From: Rudanella sp.
GTDB lineage: Bacteria; Bacteroidota; Bacteroidia; Cytophagales; Spirosomataceae
Assembly (NCBI GenBank): GCA_026785985.1
Contig: JAJAYX010000711.1
Location: 1-5,930 of the forward strand
Direction of reading: 5' to 3'
DNA: 5,930 nt
The position numbers were made by a program, and so were the translations under genes. The notes beneath the pieces were generated by a model. The model ran no database searches. It worked only from the letters and a program-made list of their open reading frames with translations, and was not told the DNA's origin. Below are positions 5,425-5,930 of the stretch, piece by piece (position 1 is the stretch's first letter; every line of letters begins with the position of its first letter).

Positions 5425-5930
5425 TCATGCCTGCTTCTTTTCTTCCATCCACCACTCATACTCATCGAATGTGCCGGGGAATTCCTTGATCTGCTCGTCT
5501 TCGATATACCAGATTTTGTTAGCAATCTGCGATACGAAGTAACGGTCGTGCGACACCACCACATAAGTACCCTCATACTGCTCCAACGCCTGGATCAGGA
5601 TGTTCACCGACTGCATGTCTAAGTGGTTGGTCGGTTCGTCTAACAACAGGAAGTTGGCCTGCGAAAGCAGCACTTTCGCCAATGCCACCCGCGATTTCTC
5701 GCCCCCCGACAGCACCTTAATTTTCTTGAAAACCTCGTCGTTAGAGAACAGAAAGCAGCCCAAAACACCCCGCAACTCGCCTTCCGATTTGGTTGGGGCC
5801 GCCTGTTTGAGTTCTTCCAGCAGGTTGTCTTCCACATTCAGCGATTCCAACTGGTGCTGGGCATAGAAACTAAATGCTACATTATAACCGAGGTTTCGCC
5901 CCCCTTCATCCAATGGCTCCGATCCGGAAA
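5425..5930 (-). CDS. ABC-F family ATP-binding protein, second ATPase domain (N-terminus outside the window; ends at a premature TGA)
   Basis: Part of a soluble ABC-F ATPase. These proteins carry two ABC domains, no membrane domain, and typically act on the ribosome in translation or antibiotic resistance. The visible 167 residues cover most of the second ABC domain, counted from the window edge: the Q-loop region (FSFYAQHQLESL), an LGCFLFS segment as in YdiF-like members, the signature LSGGEKSRVALAK, the Walker B and D-loop LLLDEPTNHLD, and the H-loop switch VVSHDRYF. The Walker A is beyond the right edge. The protein ends EYEWWMEEKKQA, then TGA, directly after the ATPase domain and before the normal linker and C-terminal coiled coil, whose frame continues intact below. 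A product ending here would keep the ATPase motifs but lack the C-terminal domain. Closest named relatives by motif are YdiF, YheS and Uup; no gene symbol is assigned. Confidence 0.88.
   Translation of the reverse strand, partial: SGSEPLDEGGRNLGYNVAFSFYAQHQLESLNVEDNLLEELKQAAPTKSEGELRGVLGCFLFSNDEVFKKIKVLSGGEKSRVALAKVLLSQANFLLLDEPTNHLDMQSVNILIQALEQYEGTYVVVSHDRYFVSQIANKIWYIEDEQIKEFPGTFDEYEWWMEEKKQA

Noticed and set aside
5053..5930. A frameshift in the ABC-F gene
   Set aside because: The upstream and downstream parts are in the same frame (5425 and 5053 differ by 372, a multiple of 3), so a point nonsense change is the simpler reading.

Overview
The window looks like chromosomal DNA from a Bacteroidota bacterium, most likely a Cytophagales/Spirosoma-like organism. 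This is inferred from several things. Promoter-like sites fit the Bacteroidota pattern (TTG, about 19 nt, TAnnTTTG) better than the E. coli one. Start codons lack clear Shine-Dalgarno sequences and have A/T-rich leaders. The small repressor carries the 'WLIRGEG' ending common in Bacteroidota XRE/CI-like proteins. Base composition is intermediate. No database was searched, so the taxon is a judgement from style.

Left part (1-1068), leftward: an acidic, low-complexity protein of unknown function runs off the left edge (1-383). Upstream of it is a 125-residue XRE/CI-like DNA-binding protein with a C-terminal coiled coil (438-815). About 290 bp of control DNA follows. It holds a leftward promoter for the regulator, an AT-rich hairpin, a rightward promoter and a GC hairpin.

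Middle part (1108-2585), rightward and divergent from the regulator: an unrecognised 235-residue protein, then a RecE-like PD-(D/E)xK nuclease 32 bp downstream. A CI-like regulator facing an exonuclease and a small partner resembles the early recombination module of a phage (exonuclease plus ssDNA-binding or annealing protein). No integrase, structural gene or attachment site is visible, so it may be a prophage remnant or a domesticated cassette. A nested inverted repeat spans the junction of the two genes. The bases after the nuclease (2586-2774) read, in the same frame, like the decayed N-terminus of a LysE/RhtB-type exporter.

Right part (2762-5930), leftward: a family 2 glycosyltransferase and an FAD-dependent DAO-family oxidoreductase overlap by 4 bp (ATGA) and are probably translationally coupled, the oxidoreductase being first. 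Between them and the next gene upstream lies a 7-bp-periodic repeat that can fold into a long hairpin. The rightmost gene is an ABC-F ATPase, cut by the window edge. It carries an in-frame TGA just after the second ATPase domain, while the C-terminal coiled-coil domain stays open in the same frame to a TAA at 5053.

The points most worth a second look are the nonsense codon in the ABC-F gene, the repressor/unknown/nuclease cassette, the heptad-repeat hairpin whose mismatches become G-U pairs only in leftward transcripts, and the possible exporter relic.
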